Assembly (NCBI RefSeq): GCF_000169335.1
Contig: NZ_AAXW01000009.1
Span: 1 to 64,000 of the forward strand
From: Crocosphaera chwakensis CCY0110
GTDB lineage: Bacteria > Cyanobacteriota > Cyanobacteriia > Cyanobacteriales > Microcystaceae
DNA: 64,000 nt
Reading direction: 5' to 3'
Shown: positions 1 through 8,951 of the stretch, one piece after another
Layout: each line of letters opens with the position of its first letter
Position numbering within the stretch: the first letter of the stretch is position 1
The notes under the pieces: generated by a model
Databases searched by the model: none
Told to the model about the DNA's origin: nothing
What the model saw: the letters and a program-made list of their open reading frames with translations, nothing else
Program-made: the position numbers and the translations under genes

Positions 1-1133
1 CTAATTTTAGCTACGCTGATATTCGTGGAGCTGATTTTAGCGGTGCAATTCTTAGAGAAGCAAATTTCAGTCATGTCAAAGCTGGCTTAAGATTTTCTGG
101 GTTATTGTTAATTATTACAGTGAGTTTAATAATTATTGTTGTAATTTTGGTCTATTTAACCAGTTCGATGCTATCGAAAGCAGATTCAACCGATTATGGA
201 AATCCAGATACAGCAAAAAACTTGGCTATGGCAATGGGAGCTATAGTGCCTATAGTGGGAATGGCAATCGCACTTGTCACAGAAATATGGCTAGCAGCTA
301 AGTCTAAAGTAACAAATAAAATTTTAGTACAAAGAGCAAGTCATAGATGGACTGTCGATCAATTGGTACTAATAGTTGTAACTGTGTCTATTTTAGTGAC
401 AAGTATTTGTACTGTAATAGCGATGAAAGACTTAATGGCTATTTGGGACTATACCAAAGCTTCCGACGGAAAATTCTGGATTTCAAGAGGTTCTTTAATG
501 GAATTTTCCCCTTATGACGATATTGCTTTCAGTATCCTTGCAGTTTTGCTTGGTATTGTAGCAGGTTCTCAAATCTATACTCTAATTAGATACCCAATTC
601 TTCGGGGAAACTCTATTTGGAGACATCTGTGTCTAGTAAGCTTGGTAGGGATTTTAGGAGGAGCCGAGTTCGGATATGGGTTCTTTCTTGTGTGCATCGT
701 GTTAATAATATTGATTGTATTTATACTTTGCATACCTCTTCAAGTTTGTCTCGGTTTAATAAATGTAATAACGAAGGGTCACGCAATAACAGCAATAAAC
801 GAGATATCAATTCCTTCTACTATTTTCAATCCTTATTTCACGTTTATAGTAGCTTTGCTAGGACTTGTTGCCTTAAGAGTAGGAAAAAAGACCCGATGGC
901 GGCTTAGTGCATCTTTTTTAATTGCCTTTTTTACTAGCAGTCTCGCTAGAGAGGGATTGGGATTAAATCCTGAACTTATTGCTTACTGTATAGCTCTATT
1001 TACAGCACTTATTTATTCCTTTGTCCTTGCTCTTGCGACAGAGAGAACAAACTTTCAAAAAGCTGATTTAACTGATGCGAATTTCACGAAAGCTAAGGTT
1101 AAATACGCCGATTTTACTAACACCAAAGGGTAG
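1..1133 (+). CDS. Pentapeptide-repeat membrane protein, 5' end outside window
   Basis: The reading frame is open from base 3, so the gene starts before the window; a TTG at 105 would be an artificial start. The first 25 or so visible residues are pentapeptide repeats of the A(D/N)(F/L)xx type (ADIRG, ADFSG, ANFSH). They are followed by about eight hydrophobic segments and then by a second short run of repeats at the C-terminus (ADLTD, ANFTK, ADFTN). Pentapeptide repeats fold as a right-handed quadrilateral beta helix; the function of membrane-embedded versions is mostly unknown. The sandwich of repeats, membrane domain and repeats is what can be seen. No enzymatic motif was recognised. Confidence 0.8.
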   Translation, partial: NFSYADIRGADFSGAILREANFSHVKAGLRFSGLLLIITVSLIIIVVILVYLTSSMLSKADSTDYGNPDTAKNLAMAMGAIVPIVGMAIALVTEIWLAAKSKVTNKILVQRASHRWTVDQLVLIVVTVSILVTSICTVIAMKDLMAIWDYTKASDGKFWISRGSLMEFSPYDDIAFSILAVLLGIVAGSQIYTLIRYPILRGNSIWRHLCLVSLVGILGGAEFGYGFFLVCIVLIILIVFILCIPLQVCLGLINVITKGHAITAINEISIPSTIFNPYFTFIVALLGLVALRVGKKTRWRLSASFLIAFFTSSLAREGLGLNPELIAYCIALFTALIYSFVLALATERTNFQKADLTDANFTKAKVKYADFTNTKG

Positions 1134-1487
1134 AGAGTTGAAAATTCCGAAAAATTGTCAATTTTTTATGTCGTTTAGCAGTTCTTCTAGAAATTGAAAA
1201 TTTATATAACAATAGTAATAAACATATCTATTTGAAAAAATATTTTTTCAAAATAGATTAATTGTCAATTTGTTTAGTTTTTTTAGAATATAATATTTAA
1301 TTTGCAAATTTATTAAATCAATTCTAATCGTCATTATTACTAATTTTACGAAAAAGTGTGTCAACAGGTCATGTATTTAACTAAGATATTAAGTATAAGG
1401 AATTTCTGAAATGTTATAAATGTCTGTCAATTGTTGATTATACTTTTAGTGATTATCTTGTCGATCCTATAACCTAGAAAAATTTTT
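1134..1487. other. AT-rich intergenic region upstream of pyrG
   Basis: About 350 bases of very AT-rich sequence without a plausible gene. It must carry the pyrG promoter. A TATAAC at about 1470 could be a -10 box, but it would leave only a very short leader and no convincing -35 was seen. Confidence 0.5.
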
Positions 1488-3095
1488 ATGACTAAATTTG
1501 TTTTTGTGACGGGTGGAGTTGTCTCCAGTATTGGTAAAGGTATTGTAGCAGCGAGTTTAGGCTGTTTATTCAAATCGAGAAATTATTCCGTTTCTATTCT
1601 CAAACTTGATCCTTATATTAACGTTGATCCTGGTACCATGAGTCCCTATCAACACGGAGAGGTATTTGTAACCGATGACGGGGCCGAAACGGACTTAGAC
1701 TTAGGCCATTATGAACGGTTTACCGATACCCCGATGTCCCGTCTTAACAGCGTTACGACAGGATCAATTTATCAAGCAGTCCTCAATAAAGAAAGACGCG
1801 GGGCCTATATGGGAGGAACCGTACAAGTTATCCCCCATATTACTAATGAAATTAAAGAACGGATTCATCGGGTGGCCAGAAATACCAATCCTGATATTGT
1901 TATCACTGAAATTGGTGGAACCGTCGGGGATATCGAATCTTTGCCCTTTTTAGAAGCAATTAGGCAATTTCGTAAGGATGTGGGTCGTAATAACGTTTTA
2001 TATATGCACGTTACTCTAATTCCCTGGATTCCTGCTGCTAGGGAAATGAAAACCAAACCCACTCAACATTCTGTTAAAGAGTTGCGATCTATTGGTATTC
2101 AACCGGATATGTTGGTGTGTCGTTGCGATCGCCCTCTTAAAGAAGGGATGAAGGAAAAACTGTCAGAATTCTGTGATGTCCCCGTAGAATCAGTAATTAC
2201 AGCGCAAGATGCTAGTAGTATTTATGAAGTGCCGTTAGTGGTAGAAAAAGAAGGTTTAGCCCAACAAACCTTAGAATTATTACACCTCGAACCCCGTAAA
2301 CCAGATTTAAGCCAATGGCAAACCTTAATCCAACGGATGCAGGCCCCAAAACGACAAATTGAGGTGGCCTTAGTAGGGAAATATGTCCAACTCAGCGACG
2401 CTTATTTATCGGTGGTAGAATCCTTGGTTCATGCGGGTATTGCTACCGATAGTGAGGTTAAGTTACGGTGGGTGAGTGCTGAAGATATCGAAAATTATGG
2501 CGCGGATAAATACTTAAATGATGTCAGTGGAATTATTGTTCCAGGTGGGTTTGGTATTCGAGGAGTCGACGGTAAAGTTAGAGCGATTGAATATGCTAGA
2601 AAAGAAAAAATTCCCTTTCTCGGACTCTGTCTAGGAATGCAATGCGCTGTCATTGAATGGGGACGTAATGTTGCTGGTTTAAATAGTGCCAATAGTGCTG
2701 AATTTGAACCAGAAACCGCGAATCCTGTTATTAATCTTTTACCTGAACAACAAGACGTGGTGGACTTAGGAGGAACCATGCGTTTAGGACTGTATCCTTG
2801 TCGTATTACTCCTGATACGTTGGCTGCTTCTTTGTATAGACAGGAAGTCATTTATGAACGTCATCGTCACCGTTATGAGTTTAATAATGCTTACCGCAAT
2901 TCGTTACTTGAAACAGGATATAAAGTGAGTGGTACGTCTCCTGATGGTCGTTTAGTTGAGATTATTGAATTCTCAGATCATCCCTTTTTTATTGCTACCC
3001 AATTCCATCCAGAATTTCGTTCTCGTCCTAACTGCGCCCATCCTTTGTTTTTAGGGTTTGTTAAGGCTGCTATTGATCAGACTAAAAGCAGTTAA
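1488..3095 (+). CDS. pyrG: CTP synthase (glutamine-hydrolysing)
   Basis: Makes CTP from UTP, ATP and glutamine, the last step of pyrimidine nucleotide synthesis, in the cytoplasm. The 535-residue length is normal. The N-terminal amidoligase domain begins with KFVFVTGGVVSSIGKGI, which contains the P-loop. The C-terminal class I glutamine amidotransferase domain shows the oxyanion glycines (PGGFG), the nucleophile elbow (LCLGMQ) and the His-Glu pair in FHPEF near the C-terminus. Synthase and glutaminase parts are both complete. It stands alone on the plus strand with convergent moaB behind it. Confidence 0.97.
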   Translation: MTKFVFVTGGVVSSIGKGIVAASLGCLFKSRNYSVSILKLDPYINVDPGTMSPYQHGEVFVTDDGAETDLDLGHYERFTDTPMSRLNSVTTGSIYQAVLNKERRGAYMGGTVQVIPHITNEIKERIHRVARNTNPDIVITEIGGTVGDIESLPFLEAIRQFRKDVGRNNVLYMHVTLIPWIPAAREMKTKPTQHSVKELRSIGIQPDMLVCRCDRPLKEGMKEKLSEFCDVPVESVITAQDASSIYEVPLVVEKEGLAQQTLELLHLEPRKPDLSQWQTLIQRMQAPKRQIEVALVGKYVQLSDAYLSVVESLVHAGIATDSEVKLRWVSAEDIENYGADKYLNDVSGIIVPGGFGIRGVDGKVRAIEYARKEKIPFLGLCLGMQCAVIEWGRNVAGLNSANSAEFEPETANPVINLLPEQQDVVDLGGTMRLGLYPCRITPDTLAASLYRQEVIYERHRHRYEFNNAYRNSLLETGYKVSGTSPDGRLVEIIEFSDHPFFIATQFHPEFRSRPNCAHPLFLGFVKAAIDQTKSS

Positions 3096-3128
3096 TGATA
3101 AGAAAAATATAGTGCTAAACCCTGTCCA

Positions 3129-3152
3129 TCTTGAAAACTGTAGTTTTCGAGA
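3129..3152 (+). terminator. Hairpin downstream of pyrG
   Basis: TCTTGAAAAC and GTTTTCGAGA form a 10-bp stem with one G-U pair around a TGTA loop, about 35 bases after the pyrG stop. There is no clean T-run, so intrinsic termination is only a possibility. Confidence 0.35.
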
Positions 3153-3249
3153 TAGATCGAGATAGATTAAGTATGATAATCTTCAAGTCAAACGAAGAAA
3201 TATTTACTCATTTTTTAAGAGTCGCATAGTATAGTCTCTATTTCCAACC

Positions 3250-3750
3250 TTAACCCCGTATTTGGTTCGTTAAATGAATCAATTCGGGGAGAATTAATTT
3301 ATCTAAAGCTAATTTAACTGCATTAGATGATCCAGGCAAAGAAAAGATCAAAATATTATTGTAAATTCCTGCGATCGCCCGTGAGGCCATGGCCCGTGAA
3401 CCAATTTCTTGATAACTCAAATAGCGAAACAACTCCCCAAACCCTGGCAAATTCTTCTCCAATAACCCCTCTAATGCGTCGTAGGTGGTGTCTCTAGGGG
3501 CGATTCCCGTGCCTCCATTGAGGATTATGACATTTATCCTATTCTCTTCTTTTAATTGCTGTACATGGGTGATTATGCTGTGGGGTTCATCCTTGAGGAT
3601 GTCATAATTAATGATTTGATGGCCTGCTTCTGTCAGACGTTGTTTAAGAAGTTGCCCACTGCGATCGCTTTCAGGGGTACGAGTATCACTCACCGTAACA
3701 ATAGCACAAGCAAGACTAATAATTTGGCGATCGGGGTGAGGAAGGGACAT
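3250..3750 (-). CDS. moaB: Molybdenum cofactor biosynthesis protein B (MoaB/MogA family)
   Basis: 166 residues of the MoaB/MogA fold, whose members adenylylate molybdopterin before molybdenum insertion. The pattern VTVSDTR near the N-terminus and NGGTGIAPRDTTYDAL in the middle, followed by PGFGELFR, are the standard family signatures. The C-terminal SLPGSSNAVKLALDKL segment is also typical. The ATG start at 3750 places the conserved beta strand directly after a short tail. It converges with pyrG. The moaE gene of the same pathway lies about 32 kb away, so the pathway is dispersed here. Whether the enzyme acts as MogA or as the often inactive MoaB cannot be told from sequence. Confidence 0.93.
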   Translation of the reverse strand: MSLPHPDRQIISLACAIVTVSDTRTPESDRSGQLLKQRLTEAGHQIINYDILKDEPHSIITHVQQLKEENRINVIILNGGTGIAPRDTTYDALEGLLEKNLPGFGELFRYLSYQEIGSRAMASRAIAGIYNNILIFSLPGSSNAVKLALDKLILPELIHLTNQIRG

Positions 3751-3881
3751 GGGGTGAAATGTAGATATTTTATGGTTAAGTGAGCAGGGAAAAAAAGGGG
3801 AAAGTATCTTAATCTCTGACTCCTAACTTCTGTTCCCTAGAGCCGGAGCGGAGCGAAGAACTCCTGACTCCTAAAAAGAGA

Positions 3882-4217
3882 TTAAGCTTTAGAAAATCCT
3901 AACCCGTTTTCTTGTGCATAACGTTCCATAAAACGCATAAACCGATCCCATTCATCTTGTGAGTTCATGATTAGAATAGCCTCAACTGAGGTAGGTTTTC
4001 CGTTGATAAATTTTCCTTTAACTTCACGGGTAACGATCTCTCCCTCTTCATCCACTAAATACATTCCTGTAATGTCATCGGTACTCTCAGCATCTAGAAT
4101 GGTAGGAGATTCAAAGCGAAAGGTTGCGGTTCCACTGTTACCACTTTTAGCACGAGTTAGACGCACTTCGGGAACCACTGGTTCAGAAACACCACGAGAA
4201 AATTGAATTTGAGCCAT
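3882..4217 (-). CDS. psb28: Photosystem II assembly protein Psb28
   Basis: 111 residues, the usual length. The start MAQIQFSRGVSEPVVPEVRL and the segment TATFRFESPTIL are characteristic of Psb28 (Psb13, ycf79). Psb28 binds the cytoplasmic face of PSII assembly intermediates near CP47 and cytochrome b559 and is absent from mature PSII. It is a soluble protein without a signal peptide or membrane segment, as expected. The gene is monocistronic, with the divergent DinG-like gene beginning about 110 bases away. Confidence 0.96.
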   Translation of the reverse strand: MAQIQFSRGVSEPVVPEVRLTRAKSGNSGTATFRFESPTILDAESTDDITGMYLVDEEGEIVTREVKGKFINGKPTSVEAILIMNSQDEWDRFMRFMERYAQENGLGFSKA

Positions 4218-4327
4218 GCTTGTTATCCTTAAATTAAATTTACATAATGATCAATTTATCATTTCATCAACTCCTTAGGATAGAAATCATTGCCTAAGAG
4301 CTATCTATTCTGGTCAAATTATTGCCT

Positions 4328-5839
4328 ATGACTCTTTTAGAAGCAGAAGTTCATATTTCCTTACGGGAATTTTTACGAGATCAGGGGGAACCCTTATGGG
4401 ATCACCATTTAACTATGGCCCGTTTGGTTTCTCGTGCTTTACGTTTAGATCGATCTGCTTTAATTCAAACAGGAAGCACTTTTTCTCGTTATGGATTAAG
4501 TTATTTAATGCCTTGTTTATTGAGCGATCGCCCTATTTTATTGGTGGTTCCTTTAAGCCTTCAAAAGCAATTAATCGAACAAGATATTCCCTATCTTCAG
4601 GAATGGTTAAATACGAATAAAACTATTGTTCATCAATCCCAAAAGGTTAATTTTGATGAATTTAAGGGGTTATTTATCGCTTCTCCTAATGTTTGGTTAG
4701 GCGATCGCTTAGAAAATGCGAGTCAGTTTCCTGATGATATTGTTACCTTAATTGATCAAGCTGATTATTTAGAGGAATGGACAAAAGATTATTTAACCCT
4801 AACTATTTCTCCTAATCATTGGCAACAATTACAAAAACAGTATCCTGCTTATGGTAACTTAATTCAAGAAGTTAGGTTTTTTCTGCAAAAATCAATTTTC
4901 AGTCATCCTTCTAGCCCCTATCAATGCTGTTTACTTGATCAAGAAGAAAAAGAAAGTTTATTGCATCTTTGTAAAACCCTTAACAAAAATCCTTTATTAC
5001 ACAGTTTTGCTCAATCTCTTAATAATGAAAATCAACTTTTATGGGCATCTATTAATCGAGAAGAAAACAACTTTTTTATTCATGTCAGTCCCCTAGATAT
5101 TTCTTCTATTTTATCTCCTTATTTAGAAAATTCTACTATTGTTTTAATGGGGGGATTTCTTGACAGTCAAAAAGTAGCCCCAACTTATCGAAAAACTATT
5201 GGCTTAACTCAGGATATTTTATGTTTAAAATTTTACCCTCATCGTCAAAATGAGTTGATTAATTTATACATTCGCGATCGCTTACCGATGCCCAATACTC
5301 CAGAATTTCAAAGGGTATTACTTCAAGAAGTCAAAAAGCTGGTTTTTGGGGGTTATGAAAGCTTAAAACCCATTACGATTATTGTTGATGATGTTCCTTC
5401 TAAAGCTCAAGTTGCTACCTTTTTAGCTGCGGAGTTTGGCTCACAAGTGAAGGTCGAAAATGCAGAAATCGATAATCATAGTATTTTAATTAGTGGCTGG
5501 AAATTTTGGCATGAGCATCAAAGTCGATTACCGACTCCTAAACTATTTATTATTGCAACTTTACCCATTCCGTCCCTAGAAAATCCCTTAGTAGCTGCCC
5601 AAGTTAATTATTATAAGAAACAACATAAAGATTGGTTTAGATTATATCTTTTACCAACAGCGTTAAAAGAAATTCAAAGAGCAGTTATGCCGTTAAGAGA
5701 GTCTCAAGGAATTGTGGCTTTATTAGATAATCGAGTTAATTATCGTAGTTATGGTAATCGTATTTTAACAGCATTAGAACCCTACGCTAAAATTAATTAT
5801 ATTGATAGTAATTGGTTAAAAGATCAAAACCTCTTTTAA
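4328..5839 (+). CDS. DinG/Rad3-like helicase relative with degenerate ATPase motifs
   Basis: About 503 residues from the ATG at 4328; an in-frame TTG two codons upstream is less likely. The layout follows the DinG branch of superfamily 2: an N-terminal segment with the position of Walker A, a Walker B-like VTLIDQADYLEEW, and a C-terminal part ending in ALLDNRVNYRSYGNRIL, which matches the DinG motif D-R-x-x-x-x-YG. The Walker A site reads QTGSTFSRYGLS instead of GTGKS, and the DEAH box reads DQAD. ATP hydrolysis is therefore doubtful. The family assignment comes from the overall pattern; the loss of catalytic residues is seen directly. Function unknown. Confidence 0.7.
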   Translation: MTLLEAEVHISLREFLRDQGEPLWDHHLTMARLVSRALRLDRSALIQTGSTFSRYGLSYLMPCLLSDRPILLVVPLSLQKQLIEQDIPYLQEWLNTNKTIVHQSQKVNFDEFKGLFIASPNVWLGDRLENASQFPDDIVTLIDQADYLEEWTKDYLTLTISPNHWQQLQKQYPAYGNLIQEVRFFLQKSIFSHPSSPYQCCLLDQEEKESLLHLCKTLNKNPLLHSFAQSLNNENQLLWASINREENNFFIHVSPLDISSILSPYLENSTIVLMGGFLDSQKVAPTYRKTIGLTQDILCLKFYPHRQNELINLYIRDRLPMPNTPEFQRVLLQEVKKLVFGGYESLKPITIIVDDVPSKAQVATFLAAEFGSQVKVENAEIDNHSILISGWKFWHEHQSRLPTPKLFIIATLPIPSLENPLVAAQVNYYKKQHKDWFRLYLLPTALKEIQRAVMPLRESQGIVALLDNRVNYRSYGNRILTALEPYAKINYIDSNWLKDQNLF

Positions 5840-5941
5840 GTTGAAATCTATCCTTTTTTCTCTTCAAGTTTGAGATGGTTTGTTATCCATAAGTAGCATA
5901 AAGAAAGATGCGAACTTGTGTTGGATTATTCCATAAAATAC

Positions 5942-5978
5942 CCCTATAGTAGTCTTTCACTTAAGCTCACTATAGAGG
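5942..5978. terminator. Hairpin between two convergent genes
   Basis: CCCTATAGT and ACTATAGAGG pair around a loop of about 18 bases between the DinG-like gene and the convergent Psb34-type gene. A short T-run follows on the plus strand, so it may end transcription from the left. Confidence 0.4.
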
Positions 5979-6018
5979 TAAAGTTTTTGTCAAAACTATA
6001 TCTAGAAAAAGATTCTTT

Positions 6019-6189
6019 TTAGCTAATAATAGCAGATACCGCTACTAAGCCGGTTACGAATAATGTTGCGATTGCTCCTTGAACTAAGTAACGGCGTTGT
6101 TGATAAGGTGCTGGATATTGAGCATAATAAGACTTGGGTTCAATAGCGTAGGTGTTGGTTAATCCGTTATCAAGTTGAGTTGTGTACAT
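6019..6189 (-). CDS. psb34: ssl1498-family light-harvesting-like protein (Psb34 type)
   Basis: A 56-residue protein. The N-terminal half is polar and ends in the motif YYAQYPAPYQQRRYLVQGAI; one transmembrane helix fills the C-terminal half. This matches the cyanobacterial ssl1498 family, related to high-light-inducible proteins, whose member Psb34 binds CP47 assembly intermediates of photosystem II and is thought to compete with Hlips. The match is by recognition of the conserved A-E/Q-Y-P-x-P-x-QQRRY pattern. The gene stands alone on the minus strand with a divergent menE-type gene about 200 bases away, and psb28, another PSII assembly factor, lies nearby. Confidence 0.85.
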   Translation of the reverse strand: MYTTQLDNGLTNTYAIEPKSYYAQYPAPYQQRRYLVQGAIATLFVTGLVAVSAIIS

Positions 6190-6395
6190 AACGATTCATC
6201 CTCTTTTCTTATCTTTCTATTACTCAACTTATCAAATTGCTTATGAGTTGTAAAGATAAGTTTATAAAATATTTTAAATGTTATATATAATTTTATTTTA
6301 TAAAAGCTAGTCCCTTAAATCACATCTTGCACCTGCGTCATAAAGTATTGGTAAGGATAGGGTGTAGGGTGTAGGGAGAATTTGTAAATTTTATA

Positions 6396-7748
6396 ATGAA
6401 TTATATTTTAGAAACGATTAAAAATCGATTACATCAAGAATGGATAATAGGTTGTAATTCTAAATATTTTTATCAACTAATACAAAGTTATCTTGAGCAA
6501 TTAACAGAATTAAAAATAAAAATCAATAAACCTAGAATTATTATAGTTCAAAAAGATGATAACTATATTGGATTTTTAGCTGCTTTTTTGGCAAGTATTA
6601 TAAGCAATTGTCATGTTTTTTTATGTGATAAAAGATGGAAAGAGAAAGAATGGAAACAAGTTTTAAATATAGTTCAACCTCACTTAATCATAGGAATTGA
6701 ACTTGATTATAGTATAAAAAACTATCAGACTGACTCAGTATTACTTCATCAAAGTTTGATCATGATTCCCACAGGAGGAACATCTGGGAATATTCGTTTT
6801 GCTATTCATACTTGGGAAACTTTATCAGCATCTGTTCAAGGTTTTGGTGAGTTCTTTGATACTAAAAATATTAATTCTTTTTGTATATTACCCTTACATC
6901 ATGTTAGCGGTTTAATGCAATTTATTCGATCTTTTATAACTCAAGGTAAAATTATGGTTTATCCTTACAGTCACTTAAAAAAAGATATTCTACCATCGTT
7001 GAATCTTGAAGATTTTTTCATTTCCTTAGTTCCCACTCAGTTACAATTGCTATTAAACTTAAATCCTAAATTTTTAAGCCAATTTAAAACAATTTTGCTA
7101 GGAGGCGCACCTCCTTGGAATTCTTTATTAACTAAAGCGAGAGACTACAAACTTAACCTTTCTCCTACCTATGGAATGACAGAAACAGCCTCACAAATTG
7201 TTACCTTAAAACCAGAGAATTTTCTGCAGGGCAATAATAGTACAGGACAAATTTTACCTCATGCACATATTACAATAAATCAAGAAAAGATTATTAAAAT
7301 CCAAGCAAAATCTCTCTACTTTGGTTATTACCCCAATCATGAAAATAAACAATATTTAATAACTGATGACTTAGGTTATTTTGATTATAAAAACTATTTA
7401 CATATTTTAGGAAGAAATAGCCAAAAAATTATTACAGGGGGAGAAAATGTTTTTCCGAAAGAAGTTGAAAATGTTATTTTAGAAACCCATTTAGTCAAAG
7501 ATATTGCTATTATTGGGATGCCTAATGAACAATGGGGAGAAGTGGTAACAGCAATCTATGTTCCCCAAGACGAGAAATGTGATCTTAATGTAATTAAAGA
7601 TGCGATTAAACAACAACTAAGTCCTATCAAACAACCCAAACATTGGATTGAAGTTAAACAATTACCACGAAATCAACAAGGTAAGTTAAACTATCAAACA
7701 TTACAAAAAATTGCTTCGACCTACCCTAGACAAGAAAATTATTTATAA
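6396..7748 (+). CDS. menE: 2-succinylbenzoate-CoA ligase-like AMP-binding enzyme
   Basis: 450 residues of the ANL adenylating superfamily. Core motifs in order: the phosphate-binding loop MIPTGGTSGNIRFAIH, the YGMTETASQ motif, DDLGYFD, and the hinge/A10 region GRNSQKIITGGENVFPKEVE with the catalytic lysine near the end (QQGKLNY). The short length and the T-G-G-T-S-G loop fit MenE, which activates o-succinylbenzoate with CoA. In cyanobacteria this step belongs to phylloquinone synthesis for photosystem I. No other men gene is in the window, so the substrate is inferred from family resemblance. The gene is strikingly AT-rich and lysine-rich. Confidence 0.82.
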   Translation: MNYILETIKNRLHQEWIIGCNSKYFYQLIQSYLEQLTELKIKINKPRIIIVQKDDNYIGFLAAFLASIISNCHVFLCDKRWKEKEWKQVLNIVQPHLIIGIELDYSIKNYQTDSVLLHQSLIMIPTGGTSGNIRFAIHTWETLSASVQGFGEFFDTKNINSFCILPLHHVSGLMQFIRSFITQGKIMVYPYSHLKKDILPSLNLEDFFISLVPTQLQLLLNLNPKFLSQFKTILLGGAPPWNSLLTKARDYKLNLSPTYGMTETASQIVTLKPENFLQGNNSTGQILPHAHITINQEKIIKIQAKSLYFGYYPNHENKQYLITDDLGYFDYKNYLHILGRNSQKIITGGENVFPKEVENVILETHLVKDIAIIGMPNEQWGEVVTAIYVPQDEKCDLNVIKDAIKQQLSPIKQPKHWIEVKQLPRNQQGKLNYQTLQKIASTYPRQENYL

Positions 7749-7760
7749 TCATGACAGTAA

Positions 7761-7789
7761 AGCAGGGACTTCTAATTGTCGCCCCTGCT
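7761..7789. terminator. Hairpin downstream of menE
   Basis: AGCAGGG and CCCTGCT form a perfect 7-bp stem just after the menE-type stop codon, in the gap between convergent genes. Confidence 0.45.
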
Positions 7790-7804
7790 ATAATTCCCTG
7801 AATG

Positions 7805-7832
7805 ATTCAGCTATTTGAAAAAATAGCTGAAT
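7805..7832. terminator. 12-bp hairpin at the end of petF
   Basis: ATTCAGCTATTT and AAATAGCTGAAT make a perfect 12-bp stem with a GAAA loop directly next to the stop codon of the downstream ferredoxin gene. A strong structure between two convergent genes, probably a two-way transcription stop. Confidence 0.6.
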
Positions 7833-8132
7833 TTAATACAATGCTTCTTCTTGGTGAGTTTCGATAGTGCAATCAGAAGTAGGATAAGCGACACAAGTTA
7901 AAACAAATCCTGCTTCGATTTGATCGTCATCTAAGAAAGATTGATCCCCTTGATCAATGCTGCCACTGACCAGTTTACCAGCACAGGTAGAACAAGCACC
8001 AGCACGACAAGAATAAGGTAATTCAATCCCTTCTTCTTCTGCTACATCGAGTATGTACTCATCTTCAGGTACATCGATGGTGGTGTTAATTCCTTCTGCT
8101 TCGTTTTTTAAGGTAACTTTGTAAGTTGCCAT
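7833..8132 (-). CDS. petF: Plant-type [2Fe-2S] ferredoxin, second of a tandem pair
   Basis: 99 residues, the standard length for photosynthetic ferredoxin. The cluster ligands sit in CRAGACSTC plus a distant LTC, which gives the four cysteines of the 2Fe-2S site. It accepts electrons from photosystem I and passes them to FNR, nitrite reductase, bilin reductases and others. It differs from the copy 100 bases upstream mainly near the N-terminus and at a few positions, while the last 22 residues are identical, so the pair arose by tandem duplication. A strong hairpin follows the stop codon. Confidence 0.97.
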   Translation of the reverse strand: MATYKVTLKNEAEGINTTIDVPEDEYILDVAEEEGIELPYSCRAGACSTCAGKLVSGSIDQGDQSFLDDDQIEAGFVLTCVAYPTSDCTIETHQEEALY

Positions 8133-8234
8133 AATTTTGTCCTCTTTTCCAATGAAATAGGTTGATTTGCTTTAATGCAGAGCATTTTTCAGTATCGTTG
8201 TTAAGACTTTGCTGAAATGCCTTCATCAAAAGAC

Positions 8235-8540
8235 TTAGTACAATGCTTCTTCTTGGTGAGTTTCGATGGTGCAGTCAGAGGTAGGATAAGCAACACAAGT
8301 TAAAACAAATCCTTGTTCGATTTGATCATCATCTAAGAAAGATTGATCGCTTTGGTCGATGCTACCACTAACGAGTTTACCGGCACAGGTAGAACAAGCA
8401 CCAGCACGACAAGAATAAGGTAAGTCAAGACCTTGTTCTTCTGCTACATCAAGAATGTACTCATCTTCAGGTACTTCAATAGTCTGGGTACTCTTTCCAT
8501 CTTCGGCATTGATATTTAAAGTAACTTTGTAAGTTGCCAT
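8235..8540 (-). CDS. petF: Plant-type [2Fe-2S] ferredoxin, first of a tandem pair
   Basis: 101 residues with the same CRAGACSTC...LTC cluster ligands and the acidic surface expected for docking to photosystem I and FNR. Relative to its neighbour it carries a small insertion near residue 10 (INAEDGKSTQT in place of NEAEGINTT). Reading direction puts this copy first and the other about 100 bases downstream, so both could be on one transcript or each could have its own promoter. Which copy carries the main photosynthetic flux cannot be told from sequence. Confidence 0.97.
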   Translation of the reverse strand: MATYKVTLNINAEDGKSTQTIEVPEDEYILDVAEEQGLDLPYSCRAGACSTCAGKLVSGSIDQSDQSFLDDDQIEQGFVLTCVAYPTSDCTIETHQEEALY

Positions 8541-8951
8541 GAATATGTCCTCTGCTCAGGTAATAAAACAGTTGTTCTTGACAGTGAAGCTTACAGAAAT
8601 AAGCCTCAACAATAAGCTCATTTCTGATACTAAAGGAAAAAGAGCCAGAGTAAATAAGGCATTAGTAATGAGATTCTTAAATAAACTTAAAATAAGTTTT
8701 GCTTATATATTGAAGTCGAGAAGGGAGTGGGAAATGTTGTCAAAATTGTATCCTCTCTAACCTACGGTAGATAGTGCATAACACCAAATCCGTCTATTAA
8801 ATTTTCCCAGTCTATTTCGCAACTTATTAGTATTAGTTATATTTATCATAGTGATTCATGACTTAAGTGGATAAATAGGCTAGGGATTGAGTTTACCATT
8901 TCAATAGAGTGGGATAATGGAGTGTTGAATATTTATTGAGGTAGGGTAAGG
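8541..8951. other. Divergent intergenic region between petF and bvdR
   Basis: About 410 bases with no convincing gene. A short open frame on the plus strand (8539-8760) has no ribosome-binding site, overlaps the petF start and has no recognisable content. The region should hold the petF promoter on the minus strand and the bvdR promoter on the plus strand. Confidence 0.5.

Noticed and set aside
1455..1487. pyrG promoter TATAAC
   Set aside because: It would leave a leader of only a few bases, and no -35 box fits.
8539..8760. 73-codon open frame on the plus strand between petF and bvdR
   Set aside because: No ribosome-binding site, overlaps the petF start, and the translation has no recognisable features.
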